The position numbers were made by a program, and so were the translations under genes. Positions 27,826-36,715 of a stretch of 64,000 nucleotides of DNA are shown one piece after another; positions within the stretch are counted from its first letter, which is position 1, and every line of letters starts with the position of its first letter. This stretch comes from Agrobacterium vitis (GTDB lineage: Bacteria; Pseudomonadota; Alphaproteobacteria; Rhizobiales; Rhizobiaceae). The stretch covers positions 253,001 through 317,000 of the forward strand of contig NZ_JACXXJ020000005.1 in the NCBI RefSeq assembly GCF_014926405.1, read 5' to 3'. The notes under the pieces are model-generated. The model had not been told where the DNA came from. It was given only the letters and a program-made list of their open reading frames with translations, and searched no databases.

Positions 27826-29484
27826 ATGAACGAGTTCGATGTGATCGTGGTTGGTGCAGGGCTGGCGGGGTTGGTTGCGGCAACCGAGGCGGCGGGGCGG
27901 GGCTTGTCGGTCTGTGTCGTTGATCAGGAGGGCGAGCAGAACCTAGGCGGGCAGGCTTTCTGGTCGCTGGGCGGATTGTTCTTCATCGACAGTCCTGAGC
28001 AACGGCTGATGCGGGTACGTGACAGCTTGGCTTTGGCCGAGCAGGACTGGTTCGGCTCGGCGGGTTTCGACCGGTCCGAGGATTATTGGCCGCGGCGTTG
28101 GGCGCAGGCCTATCTGCACTTTGCGGCAGGCGAGAAACGGGCATGGCTGCATCAGCTGGGCATGCGTTGGTTTCCAGTGGTCGGCTGGGCGGAGCGCGGC
28201 GGTCAGCTTGCCGATGGCCATGGAAATTCGGTGCCGCGCTTTCATGTGACCTGGGGAACAGGGCCGGGCGTGCTGGAACCGTTTCTCAACCTGGCAAAGA
28301 CGCTGGCCGAGGCCGGGCGCATCACGTTCCGGTTTCGCCATCAGGTCGATGCGCTGGAGCGCCGGGATGGACGGGTGACGGGTGTGTCCGGCACAGTGCT
28401 GGCCAGTGATGCCGTTTTGCGGGGCGAAAAGAGCAGCCGTCAGCCTCTCGGCGATTTCACCTATTCCGCCCAGGCCGTTATCGTCGCGTCCGGTGGCATT
28501 GGCGGCAACCATCAACTGGTGCGGCAGAACTGGCCGGTGGACCGGCTGGGTCAGCCGCCGGCCACCATGGTTTGTGGCGTACCTGCCCATGTCGACGGGC
28601 GGATGATCGCCATTACCGAACAGGCGGGCGGCAGCGTCATCAACCGCGATCGCATGTGGCATTATACCGAGGGTGTGAAGAACCACGACCCGATCTGGCC
28701 GGATCATGGCATCCGCATCTTGCCCGGCCCATCCTCCTTCTGGTGCGATGCCGATGGCAACCGGCTGCCATCGCCCGCCATGCCGGGGTTTGATACGCTT
28801 GGTACGCTGAAAATCCTGCGCGAGCGGGGCAGTGATTACAGTTGGTTCATCCTAACCGAGGCGATCATCAAGAAGGAATTCGCACTGTCGGGTTCGGAGC
28901 AAAACCCGGATCTGACCGGTCGCAATATCCGCCTTCTGCTGAAGCGGCTTGGCAAGCGCCCGACCGGTCCGGTCCTGGCCTTCATGGAACGGGGCGAGGA
29001 TTTTGCCGTCAGCACCGATCTGGAGGAGCTGGTGGCCAAGATGAATACGATCAGCGGTGAGAGCCGGTTGGACCCTGCCCATCTCCGCCGCCAGATTGAG
29101 GCGCGGGACCGGGAGATCAGCAACACCTTCAGCAAGGATGCGCAAATCACCGCCATTCGCGGGGCGCGGCACTATCTCGGCGATAAATTGATGCGGACTG
29201 CCGCACCGCACCGGTTGCTCGATCCGGCCAAGGGACCGCTGATCGCTGTGCGCCTGCATATCCTGACCCGCAAGACGCTGGGCGGCTTGCAGACCGACCT
29301 TGAGGGCCGGGTGCTGGAAATGTCCGGTGAGCCGGTGCCGGGCCTTTATGCGGCAGGCGAGGTCTCAGGCTTCGGCGGTGGCGGAATGCATGGCTATAAT
29401 GCGTTGGAAGGCACATTTCTCGGCGGCTGCCTGTTTTCCGGCCGGGTGGCTGGCCGCAATGTTCTCGCGGCCAGCTCGTCCTGA
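27826..29484 (+). CDS. FAD-dependent dehydrogenase of the KstD/fumarate-reductase flavoprotein family
   Basis: 552-residue flavoprotein. The Rossmann motif VVGAGLAGLVAATEAA opens the protein, a second FAD contact lies in VIVASGGIGGNHQLV, and the C-terminal GLYAAGEVSGFGGGGMHGYNALEGTFLGG closes the FAD site. This layout is that of predicted FAD-binding dehydrogenases related to 3-ketosteroid dehydrogenase and fumarate reductase. The substrate is not known. ATG at 27826 has GGGAGG eight bases upstream. It stands alone, convergent with the ABC exporter. Confidence 0.85.
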   Translation: MNEFDVIVVGAGLAGLVAATEAAGRGLSVCVVDQEGEQNLGGQAFWSLGGLFFIDSPEQRLMRVRDSLALAEQDWFGSAGFDRSEDYWPRRWAQAYLHFAAGEKRAWLHQLGMRWFPVVGWAERGGQLADGHGNSVPRFHVTWGTGPGVLEPFLNLAKTLAEAGRITFRFRHQVDALERRDGRVTGVSGTVLASDAVLRGEKSSRQPLGDFTYSAQAVIVASGGIGGNHQLVRQNWPVDRLGQPPATMVCGVPAHVDGRMIAITEQAGGSVINRDRMWHYTEGVKNHDPIWPDHGIRILPGPSSFWCDADGNRLPSPAMPGFDTLGTLKILRERGSDYSWFILTEAIIKKEFALSGSEQNPDLTGRNIRLLLKRLGKRPTGPVLAFMERGEDFAVSTDLEELVAKMNTISGESRLDPAHLRRQIEARDREISNTFSKDAQITAIRGARHYLGDKLMRTAAPHRLLDPAKGPLIAVRLHILTRKTLGGLQTDLEGRVLEMSGEPVPGLYAAGEVSGFGGGGMHGYNALEGTFLGGCLFSGRVAGRNVLAASSS

Positions 29485-29488
29485 TGGG

Positions 29489-31315
29489 TTACTTCGCTTC
29501 TGCCAGGAAATCCTGCGCGCCGCTCTGGAATTGCAGCCGGGCCAGCCGGGCATAGATGCCGCCCTGCTGGATCAGGCTTTGGTGGGTGCCCTGTTCCACC
29601 ACCTTGCCATCATCGATGACAAGAATCCGGTCCGCCTTCAGCACGGTGGCCAGCCGATGGGCGATGACGATGGTGGTGCGCGACTTCATCAGCTCGTCCA
29701 GGGCTTTCTGCACCAGGGTCTCGCTTTCCGCATCCAGCGCCGAGGTGGCCTCATCCAGCAGCAGGACAGGCGCATCCTTCAGGATAGCGCGGGCAATGGC
29801 TATGCGTTGACGCTGGCCGCCTGACAGCGTGATGCCACGCTCACCGACCTGCGTGTCAAAGCCATGGTCCAGCCGGTCGATGAACTCGGTGGCCTGGGCG
29901 GCGCGGGCAGCAACGATCACCGCCTCGCGGCTGGCATCGGGGCAGCTGAAGGCGATATTATCGTGGATCGTGCCGGAAAAGATCGTCACGTCCTGGGGGA
30001 CGATGGCAATGCTGCCGCGCAATGCCTCCGTTGACACATCGCGCAGATCACTTCCATCAAGACAGATGCGCCCGCTTGTCGGGTCGTAGAAGCGCAGGAT
30101 CAGCGAGAAGATCGTGCTTTTACCTGCGCCTGATGGTCCGACGATCGCCACGGTTTCCCCGGCATCGACGGCAAAGCTCAGGCCTTTGACGGCGGAGCGT
30201 CCCGGGCGGCTGGGATAGGAAAACTCGACAGTCTCAAACCACACTTCGCCACGCGCAGGGGTGGGCAAGGGTTTTGGATGGTCTGGCGATTGCACGGCAG
30301 AGACCTCGGCCAGCAATTCCGTCAGCCGTTCGGCGGCCCCGCCCGCCTGCATCAATTCACCCCAGACCTCAGACAATTGGCCAAGCGATGAGGCGGCGAT
30401 GACGGAATAGAGCAGGAACTGGCCCAGGGTTCCCGCTGACAGCGTTCCGGCCAGCACGCTTTGGGCGCCATACCAGAGCACCCCGACAATGCTGCCGAAC
30501 ACCAGCGTAATGGCAACGCCGGTCAGGATGGCGCGCGAGCGGGTGGCGATACGGGCAGCCTGGAAAGCCTGTTCGACGGCAGCGCCGTAGCGGGCGCTGG
30601 CGGCGGCTTCCCCATTAAAGGCCTGGACGGTACGGGCAGCCCCAATACTTTCGCCTGCAAAGGCTGCGGCCTCCGCCAGCCTGTCCTGGGCAAGCCGGGA
30701 GCGGCGCCGCACCGAGCGGCCAAAGGCAATCAGCGGAAAGACAATGACGGGAATCGCGGCCAGCACCATCACCGACAGTTTCGGGCTGGTATAGATCATC
30801 ATGCCCATGGCGCCAAAACACATGATGATGTTGCGCAGTGCTACCGAGGCGCTGGCGCCAACGGCGGATTTGATCTGGGTGGCATCGGCTGTCAGCCGCG
30901 AGACAATTTCGCCGGATTGGTTGACGTCGAAAAACGCAGGCGACAGGCGGCTGACATGATCGAACACTTCGCGCCTGATGTCCGAGACGATCCGCTCGCC
31001 AATGGTGATGACATAATAATAGCGAAGCGCGCTGGAAGCGGCCATGATCAGCGCCAGAACGATCAGCATGGCAAAATACTTGTTGATGAAGCCGGCATCG
31101 GCAGAGGCCATGCCGTGGTCGATCATCCGGCGCACGGCCAGCGGTAGCGCCAGCGTGGTCACGGCAGCCAGAGCCAGAAACACCAAGGCGGCCAATGCCA
31201 TGCCGCGATACCGCATCAGGTAAGGGTTAAGCCTGGCGAGAGGCTTCAGACTACGGCTCGATTTTGCCTGGCGTTCTTGGTTTTCCGACACTGATCCGTA
31301 CTCCGCCCCTGCCAT
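29489..31315 (-). CDS. ABC exporter, fused membrane and ATPase domains (MsbA/LmrA type)
   Basis: 608 residues: six membrane helices in the first 330, then an ATPase with Walker [11 protein letters not shown], signature [14 protein letters not shown], Walker [14 protein letters not shown] and the switch histidine in VIAHRLATV. It should work as a homodimeric half-transporter exporting lipids or hydrophobic compounds. ATG at 31315 starts a polar N-terminus of about 30 residues. It stands alone, divergent from rpmE. Confidence 0.92.
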   Translation of the reverse strand: MAGAEYGSVSENQERQAKSSRSLKPLARLNPYLMRYRGMALAALVFLALAAVTTLALPLAVRRMIDHGMASADAGFINKYFAMLIVLALIMAASSALRYYYVITIGERIVSDIRREVFDHVSRLSPAFFDVNQSGEIVSRLTADATQIKSAVGASASVALRNIIMCFGAMGMMIYTSPKLSVMVLAAIPVIVFPLIAFGRSVRRRSRLAQDRLAEAAAFAGESIGAARTVQAFNGEAAASARYGAAVEQAFQAARIATRSRAILTGVAITLVFGSIVGVLWYGAQSVLAGTLSAGTLGQFLLYSVIAASSLGQLSEVWGELMQAGGAAERLTELLAEVSAVQSPDHPKPLPTPARGEVWFETVEFSYPSRPGRSAVKGLSFAVDAGETVAIVGPSGAGKSTIFSLILRFYDPTSGRICLDGSDLRDVSTEALRGSIAIVPQDVTIFSGTIHDNIAFSCPDASREAVIVAARAAQATEFIDRLDHGFDTQVGERGITLSGGQRQRIAIARAILKDAPVLLLDEATSALDAESETLVQKALDELMKSRTTIVIAHRLATVLKADRILVIDDGKVVEQGTHQSLIQQGGIYARLARLQFQSGAQDFLAEAK

Positions 31316-31480
31316 CCCAGCTTATGCGCTGGGGGCCTTGTTATCCCTGCGACCTTCATGTATAGGCAGCCCATCAAATTGGGAAGCCCGCGACATTACC
31401 AGTCTCCGGCTTCATGTATTGAATTGGGTCGGCTGACGCAATTGCGGCAAATAGACCCCCGGCACATCAGGAAGACCGTC

Positions 31481-31702
31481 ATGAAGGCTAACATTCATCC
31501 CGAATACCACAAGATCAAGGTCGTCATGACCGATGGCACCGAGTACGAAACATTTTCGACCTGGGGCACTGAAGGTCAGGTCATGAACCTCGACATCGAC
31601 TCCAAGTCGCACCCGGCCTGGACCGGCGGCAACCAGCAGCTCATGGACCGCGGCGGCCGTCTCTCCAAGTTCAACAAGCGTTTCGGCGGCCTCGGCCTCT
31701 AA
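31481..31702 (+). CDS. rpmE: 50S ribosomal protein L31, zinc-independent type
   Basis: 73 residues, [21 protein letters not shown]... with the typical [10 protein letters not shown] and C-terminal RFGGL. No cysteine is present, so this is the C-minus form. ATG at 31481 has AGGAAG nine bases upstream; an in-frame extension upstream has no family similarity. Followed at 23 bases by a strong terminator. Together with the Cys-less L36 at 17301 it shows zinc-free accessory ribosomal proteins. Confidence 0.97.
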   Translation: MKANIHPEYHKIKVVMTDGTEYETFSTWGTEGQVMNLDIDSKSHPAWTGGNQQLMDRGGRLSKFNKRFGGLGL

Positions 31703-31724
31703 GTCATCGCTTGTATGTCTTTCC

Positions 31725-31756
31725 AAAAAGGCCCGGTCTTGTGATCGGGCCTTTTT
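31725..31756 (+). terminator. Rho-independent terminator of rpmE
   Basis: AAAAAGGCCCG pairs perfectly with CGGGCCTTTTT over a ten-base loop. Confidence 0.92.
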
Positions 31757-31804
31757 GGTTTGGGCTGATTTTCAGCGCCTTTTTGGCACATCGGATTTTA
31801 CACG

Positions 31805-31837
31805 AAAAACCCGGCACTGCTGGGCAGAGCCGGGTTT
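31805..31837 (-). terminator. Terminator of the RcdA-like gene
   Basis: On the minus strand AAACCCGGC pairs with GCCGGGTTT and is followed by TTCG. It lies 63 bases past the rcdA stop. Confidence 0.82.
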
Positions 31838-31899
31838 AGAAATCCGATGTCAACATGCAGCGCCGTCCGGCTGCCTGTGACCTGATTATTGAAAAAACA

Positions 31900-32421
31900 T
31901 CAATTGGCGTTGAAGGCCGTGCGCAGCAGGTTCAACTGGGCCTGGACGCTGTTCTCATTGTCCGGCACGATGGATGTGTCATTCGGGCGATAGATTTCGC
32001 GGTCAAGCAGCGCGATCCGGTTTTGCAGGCGCAGCGAGCGTTCGATCAGGTCGCGGAAGGATTCCGGCAGATCGTTCCAGCCTGGCGCATTGCGGTCGAC
32101 GTTGAAGCCGTCCAGACGGACCTTGCTCTTTTCGGAAATCACCTGGTCGCGCGACATTTCGCCATTGTTGACCGCGCGCTGCAAAAGAAGCCAGGAGGCC
32201 ATCTGCATCAGGCGTGTGGTCAGGCGCATGGATTCAGCTGCATAGAGCACGGAGGCCATGCGGGGCAGAACCTTTGCAGCCGAACGGCCGGGGCCGTCGA
32301 GATATCCGGCGGTTTCTTCGACCAGCCCCATGCCTTCTGCATAGGTCGCCTTGAACTGCGACGACGAAGCAGCGCGCCCGGCAAAGCTGACCGTATTCAA
32401 TCCAAGTTCCGACATCGACAT
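31900..32421 (-). CDS. rcdA: RcdA-like ClpXP adaptor (DUF1465)
   Basis: About 173 residues, mostly helical, with FKATYAEGMGLVEETAGYLD, AESMRLTTRLMQMASWLLLQRA and DLIERSLRLQNRIALLDREIY, matching DUF1465. The Caulobacter member RcdA is an adaptor that helps ClpXP with CpdR degrade the cell-cycle regulator CtrA. ATG at 32421 has AGGGA upstream; 32415 is an alternative. The gene stands alone. Confidence 0.85.
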   Translation of the reverse strand: MSMSELGLNTVSFAGRAASSSQFKATYAEGMGLVEETAGYLDGPGRSAAKVLPRMASVLYAAESMRLTTRLMQMASWLLLQRAVNNGEMSRDQVISEKSKVRLDGFNVDRNAPGWNDLPESFRDLIERSLRLQNRIALLDREIYRPNDTSIVPDNENSVQAQLNLLRTAFNAN

Positions 32422-32578
32422 TTTCCCTGTCTTACGCATCACTTATTGACGTAGCGCGGCGGTTAACGAAGTCCAGCGCCAATTCCATGGGTGAACGATG
32501 CTACCAATACCCCAAATGCGCAAGTCGTTTCTTAAGAAAGGGTTAATTCCCACAGTTTTAGGTAAAGTCGAAAGGCAT

Positions 32579-32603
32579 AAAAAAAGAGCCGCAAAAGCGG
32601 CTC
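32579..32603 (-). terminator. Terminator downstream of the DUF1192 gene
   Basis: On the minus strand GAGCCGC, TTTT, GCGGCTC then a run of seven T. It would end transcripts of the MFS-DUF1192 unit before rcdA. Confidence 0.88.
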
Positions 32604-32823
32604 TCAAGGTAAAACAGGGAGAAAAATCAGACCAAATCGCCATTTGGTGAAACCGTCTGAATCCAGAAGAACCGGACAGGTTATACATTCGCATAAAATG
32701 CTTAATATTGCGTTAATACTGCATCGCGATAGATCAAAACGGCGTTGCTTGCCGCTGCATGCGAGGGTTCCCGGCCCGATCTTTACCATTGTGCGCAGCT
32801 GTAATATTTTGAACCATAGCCTG

Positions 32824-33018
32824 CTACTTTAAAGGGCGAAACAGCGATTCAGCTGCCGCTTTTCCCGCCATCTTGCTGGATTTTTCCGTTTCGAGACGGG
32901 CGATTTCCTGTTTTAGCAAAGTGATTCGCGTCTCCAGTTCGCTGGCCGACAGGAGAGAAAGGTCGCAGCCGATCTCGTGTTCCGGTGGTTTGCGCGGCCG
33001 GTCCGGGTCTTCCATCAT
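32824..33018 (-). CDS. DUF1192 small protein
   Basis: 64 residues with the pattern LSLLSASELETRITLLKQEIARLETE typical of DUF1192, a predicted coiled coil. AAGGAGG precedes the start, inside the end of the MFS gene, only four bases after which it begins; translation is likely coupled. No function is established for the family. Confidence 0.88.
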   Translation of the reverse strand: MMEDPDRPRKPPEHEIGCDLSLLSASELETRITLLKQEIARLETEKSSKMAGKAAAESLFRPLK

Positions 33019-33021
33019 CGC

Positions 33022-34305
33022 TTATGCCTCCTTGTTTGCTGGCTCTTCACCAATGATGTCCATGCGTTCAGCTCTTGGGTCAAGTGTTGCCGATTGCGGG
33101 GTGGCCATCATGGTCGAGACAGGGCCATGGCCTGTGGAAAAATTCTCCTTTTCCTCGGAGGTGAGGGTCGGGCGTAACCGGCTGCGGAAAATCGCATAGG
33201 CAACCAGCAAAGCATGGGCGGTGGCGGTGACCCCAAACAATGCATAGGGACCGAACCATGTCATGACAGGGCCGCCGATGGTCGGGCCGATAATCGTACC
33301 GATACCAAACAGCAGCAGCAACCCGCCGGACACTTTGACGAAATCGCCACTATCGGCAAAGTCATTGGCGTGGGCGACCGCAATCGGATAGAGTGAATTG
33401 GCTGCGGCCCCATAAAGCGCCACAAGCGGGATCAGGAAAACGGCGGTCTGCGGTCGCAGAACCAGAAGCAGCAGGGCTGCCACCAGGGCGACCGAGCCAA
33501 TACCAGCCAGAACATAACGCCGGTCCGTATGGTCGGACAGACGGCCAGCCGGAAACTGGGCGGCAGCACCGGCAAAGATCGTGACGCTCAACATGCTGGC
33601 GATCATCACATCCGGCAGGCCGACGCGGGCGCCGAACACCGCCACTAGAGTGCCGTAAGCGCCGTTGGCGATGCCGATCAGCAGAATACCGACAAAGGAC
33701 ACGGGCGAATTTCGATAGAGTTTTGGCAGATCCAGCTTGACGGATTTCAACGGTTGAGGTGAGGCGGCGTTGGACATGGTGGTGGGCAGCATGGCCAGGC
33801 AATAGAGAATGCCGCAGATCATGAACAGCGTTGGCGTGTGTATATTGCCAAAGGCCACCATCATCTGGCCGCCGACCACCCCGAACAGGGTGACGGAAAT
33901 GTAGAAGGAAAAGATCGAGCCACGGCTCTCATTGCTGGCCCTCTCATTCAGCCAGCTTTCGATGATCATCGAGGTGCCAGCGGTGCAAAAGCCGGTCAGC
34001 GTTCGCAGGGCGACCCACGAATATTGTTCGACGACCAGACCGGTGATCAACGAAATGATGGCGATGATCGCGATGAAGCAGGAAAATGCTCGGACATGGC
34101 CGACCCGCATCACCAGCTTGGGTGCAATGAAACAACCAAGCACAAAGCCCGCCGCCCAGGACGTACCGAGCAGGCCGAGCACTTCATTGGAATAGCCTTC
34201 AAACGAGCCGCGCACCGGCAGAAGCAGTCCGTGCAGACCATTGCCGAGGAACAGGAACAGCGTGCCAAGCAGGAGGGAGAGGACGGGAAACAGATTTCGG
34301 GTCAT
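33022..34305 (-). CDS. Major facilitator superfamily transporter
   Basis: About 427 residues with 12 expected membrane helices, starting MTRNLFPVLSLLLGTLFLFLGNG. It has the MFS loop signature GRLSDHTDRRYV between helices 8 and 9 and ends in a charged cytoplasmic tail. It resembles the YcaD/sugar-drug subgroup. The start at 34305 is preferred to an upstream TTG at 34341. Substrate unknown. It forms a two-gene unit with the DUF1192 gene. Confidence 0.88.
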   Translation of the reverse strand: MTRNLFPVLSLLLGTLFLFLGNGLHGLLLPVRGSFEGYSNEVLGLLGTSWAAGFVLGCFIAPKLVMRVGHVRAFSCFIAIIAIISLITGLVVEQYSWVALRTLTGFCTAGTSMIIESWLNERASNESRGSIFSFYISVTLFGVVGGQMMVAFGNIHTPTLFMICGILYCLAMLPTTMSNAASPQPLKSVKLDLPKLYRNSPVSFVGILLIGIANGAYGTLVAVFGARVGLPDVMIASMLSVTIFAGAAAQFPAGRLSDHTDRRYVLAGIGSVALVAALLLLVLRPQTAVFLIPLVALYGAAANSLYPIAVAHANDFADSGDFVKVSGGLLLLFGIGTIIGPTIGGPVMTWFGPYALFGVTATAHALLVAYAIFRSRLRPTLTSEEKENFSTGHGPVSTMMATPQSATLDPRAERMDIIGEEPANKEA

Positions 34306-34451
34306 GCAAATCACTTCGGAACGGGTCGAGGCGAAGGCCAAGCGTGGCAGGGCGCGGAATGCGTGGGGCCATTATTCCCCGGAATGGGGTCGATTTATGA
34401 AATATGTCAAACTGTTGTTACTGCGACGTTACAGCAGGTGATTTTCCAGCT

Positions 34452-34530
34452 ATACCAAGGGTCATTGAAAATGACTCTTGGTATTCCCTTTGCAAATATC
34501 TCAAGCCTCTGCTGCGTTTGAGATATTTGC
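34452..34530. repeat. Structured intergenic element with two long hairpins
   Basis: First hairpin: ATACCAAG then GTCATT, loop GAA, AATGAC then CTTGGTAT (34452-34484). Second: GCAAATATCTCAA (34492-34504) with a perfect 13-base complement at 34518-34530. A loose CTTGGTATTAT follows at 34574. GGTCATTTTCAATGA recurs at 35500-35514 and a related string near 14582, so parts of it are dispersed. The region 34306-34713 otherwise has no supported gene. Confidence 0.75.
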
Positions 34531-34713
34531 AATGCCTTCAAGACGAGGATGCGTGAGCATCTTCGAGACTTGGTATTATGGGTATGGCGCAAACCGCCAG
34601 ATGATGGCCAAGCAAAGCCTGCTTCCCTTTGCCCGGTGATATCAGTATGACCGCGGACAGGCGCTTTATTCCTGCTAAAATGCGTTGGCTTCGTAGAGGT
34701 AGCAACCAAAGAC

Positions 34714-34869
34714 ATGAACAAGGCAATATCGGCCTTTCTGATCCTGGCCATGGCCGTGCAACTCATCCGGCCGCTCGGCTTGCCATTCCTTCGAAAGCGC
34801 AGCGACTTCTGGAAGCTTGCCGTGCTGGCCTTTATTATATGGACTGTAACACTGCTGGTGCGGCCTTAA
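34714..34869 (+). CDS. Small single-pass or hairpin membrane protein
   Basis: 51 residues beginning MNKAISAFLILAMAVQLIRPLG, then basic LPFLRKRSDFW, then a second hydrophobic stretch KLAVLAFIIWTVTLLV. This two-helix layout with a positively charged turn looks like a genuine small inner-membrane protein. No clear ribosome-binding site is adjacent (AGAGG lies about 15 bases upstream), which lowers confidence. Family unknown. Confidence 0.5.
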   Translation: MNKAISAFLILAMAVQLIRPLGLPFLRKRSDFWKLAVLAFIIWTVTLLVRP

Positions 34870-34988
34870 GCTGTGGCGCGAGCTTTAGGATTGCTTTTCA
34901 TGCTTGAGGTCGGTGGTTTATCGTAAAACCGCTGCAAATTTGTACGCTGCCGACAGCGCCGTGTACCAACTGTGGTGGATGACTGCAT

Positions 34989-35315
34989 TCAGAATTTCTT
35001 GGGGCAGAGGAAGGCGAGAAATTGTGCCATAAGTCCAGTGTTTTCAATTGCGGGCATATAGGCGGTCACCTCGCATGATGCGCGACTTCCCTCGACAGCA
35101 TCGCATTGGGCAATCCCACCATTGCTGCTGCGTGGAAGCGCCTGATCCAATCGTTCCAGATCGGCCTTGGCAAGATGAGCTCTAAATTGGTCCAGCAGTT
35201 CGAGTTGATCTGCTGGCGCGGTATCGGTCGCCTTGGCTTGCGCGCAGGTGGTTGACGGGGCAGGCAAGCCCGGCGTTTGTGCCGCAGCCAACATGATTGC
35301 CATCACAAAAAGCAT
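34989..35315 (-). CDS. Small exported protein of unknown family
   Basis: 108 residues: short signal peptide MLFVMAIMLAAAQTPG, then a soluble part with four cysteines (TTCAQ, AQCDAVEG, ASCEV, FLCPK), which suggests two disulphides in the periplasm. GGAGAAGAGG lies directly upstream of ATG 35315. No domain recognised. It is flanked by repeats on both sides. Confidence 0.65.
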   Translation of the reverse strand: MLFVMAIMLAAAQTPGLPAPSTTCAQAKATDTAPADQLELLDQFRAHLAKADLERLDQALPRSSNGGIAQCDAVEGSRASCEVTAYMPAIENTGLMAQFLAFLCPKKF

Positions 35316-35375
35316 CGCCTCTTCTCCAAAGCAGGACCGCCCATAGGCGAATGGAAACGAATTTTTATGGCCTTA

Positions 35376-35472
35376 TTGCATAATTCTTTAAACCGGAATC
35401 GGTTTAAAGAATTATGCAAAAATATAAAGCATTACAGCGCCGTGTACCATATATGGCGCAAGGCGCTGTAAT
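35376..35472. repeat. Intact two-module palindromic element
   Basis: Module 1: perfect 20-base arms 35376-35395 and 35400-35419, core GCATAATTCTTTAAACC, loop GAAT. Module 2: ATTACAGCGCC (35431-35441) with complement GGCGCTGTAAT (35462-35472), enclosing CCATATATGG. The same two modules appear alone elsewhere (12277 and 16328), so this is probably the full-length form. Confidence 0.85.
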
Positions 35473-35515
35473 GTGCTGCTGGCTCGATATGAAAGGTCAT
35501 TTTCAATGATTTTTC

Positions 35516-36685
35516 CTATTTCGCTTTCTGGTTTGAGGCCTGCACCATGGCCATCAAGACATCCGTTTGAGCGATCATGCCGATCAGCTTTGCCTGGGCG
35601 TTGATGACAGGCAAATGATGCAGGGCCGCTTCGGCGAAGGTGACGATGGCTTCAGATAGCGGTGCATCTGGCGTGACGGTGCGCACTGGTGTGGTCATGA
35701 TGTCCTTGACCGTGCCGTTTGGCGCAGAGGCGCCTTGCAAGGCCAGCGCCAGCCGTCGGCCAAGACCGATCATCGGCTTGCCCCGTGACCAGCTTGCCTT
35801 GTCCATCAGGTCAGTCTGGGTGACGATGCCGAGAATGGTGGCGTCTTCGGCGGTCACCGGCAACGCCTTGACGCGGCTTTGGCGCAGGCGGTGCAGCGCC
35901 TCGCTCAGCGTCGTATCCGGGGAGAGGGCGGCAATGCCCGCAATCATCACCGCGCCGCAGGTCGTATGGCTGCTGCGACGGCGATAGGCACGCAGCTCGG
36001 TGCGGCGCAGGATATCCTCCAGATCGTCGCGGTCGATGTCGAGAAAGGCATCGTAATCCTTCAGGACGTCATCGAGATCGCGACGCTGGAAGCCTGCGGT
36101 ATCAGCAATGCCGGGCGTTTGCGGCAAAGCAGGCTTGGCGCGATGCGGATAACGGCGGCCCGCAAGCCGGTTATAGAGCAGCGCGCTGGCCAGAAGCAGC
36201 AGGGAGTTGCAAGCCACCGGCCAGAGCACGAAGCCATAGCCGAGCGCATGAATGCCCGGACCGCCGAGCACGGCAGTCAGCGCGATGGCGCCGCTTGGCG
36301 GATGCAGGCAGCGCAGCGCAATCATTGCGGCAATCGCACCGCCGATGGCCAGCGCGCTGGCAAGCAGCAGATCCGGCACCCATTGCGCTACGGTCACACC
36401 AATCAGTGCGGCGCAAAGATTGCCGCCCAGGATTGACCAGGGTTGGGCAAGCGGACTGGTGGGGACAGCAAACAGCAGCACGGCGGAGGCTCCCATCGGC
36501 GCGATCAGCACCGGCAGGCTTACAGCTTGCTCCGGCCAAAAATATCCCAGCAAAAAGGCACTGATGACGCCGGTGACCAGAATGCCCAGCGCCGCGCCGA
36601 GGGCGGAGCGGGCCTGTTCTGAAGAACTGATCGGCGTCACGTCCGGGATCAGATGCTTCCATGCGTCCCGCAGACCTGATTGCAT
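35516..36685 (-). CDS. HPP-family membrane protein with C-terminal CBS pair
   Basis: 389 residues. The N-terminal half is an HPP integral membrane domain of four to five helices with the name-giving motif in RCLHPPSGAIALTAVLGGPG and PIGASAV-like stretch APMGASAVLLFAVP. The C-terminal half has two CBS domains (around VMIAGIAALSPDTTLSEAL and IMTTPVRTVTPDAPLSEAI) that bind adenosine nucleotides. Plant and cyanobacterial HPP proteins act in nitrite transport; here a nucleotide-gated transporter is the reasonable guess. Confidence 0.85.
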   Translation of the reverse strand: MQSGLRDAWKHLIPDVTPISSSEQARSALGAALGILVTGVISAFLLGYFWPEQAVSLPVLIAPMGASAVLLFAVPTSPLAQPWSILGGNLCAALIGVTVAQWVPDLLLASALAIGGAIAAMIALRCLHPPSGAIALTAVLGGPGIHALGYGFVLWPVACNSLLLLASALLYNRLAGRRYPHRAKPALPQTPGIADTAGFQRRDLDDVLKDYDAFLDIDRDDLEDILRRTELRAYRRRSSHTTCGAVMIAGIAALSPDTTLSEALHRLRQSRVKALPVTAEDATILGIVTQTDLMDKASWSRGKPMIGLGRRLALALQGASAPNGTVKDIMTTPVRTVTPDAPLSEAIVTFAEAALHHLPVINAQAKLIGMIAQTDVLMAMVQASNQKAK

Positions 36686-36715
36686 TGCTGATTTTCCGTT
36701 TCTATATGGCGTGGA

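Noticed and set aside
32443..32694. 83-codon minus-strand frame between rcdA and DUF1192
   Set aside because: It runs through a strong terminator and has no ribosome-binding site.
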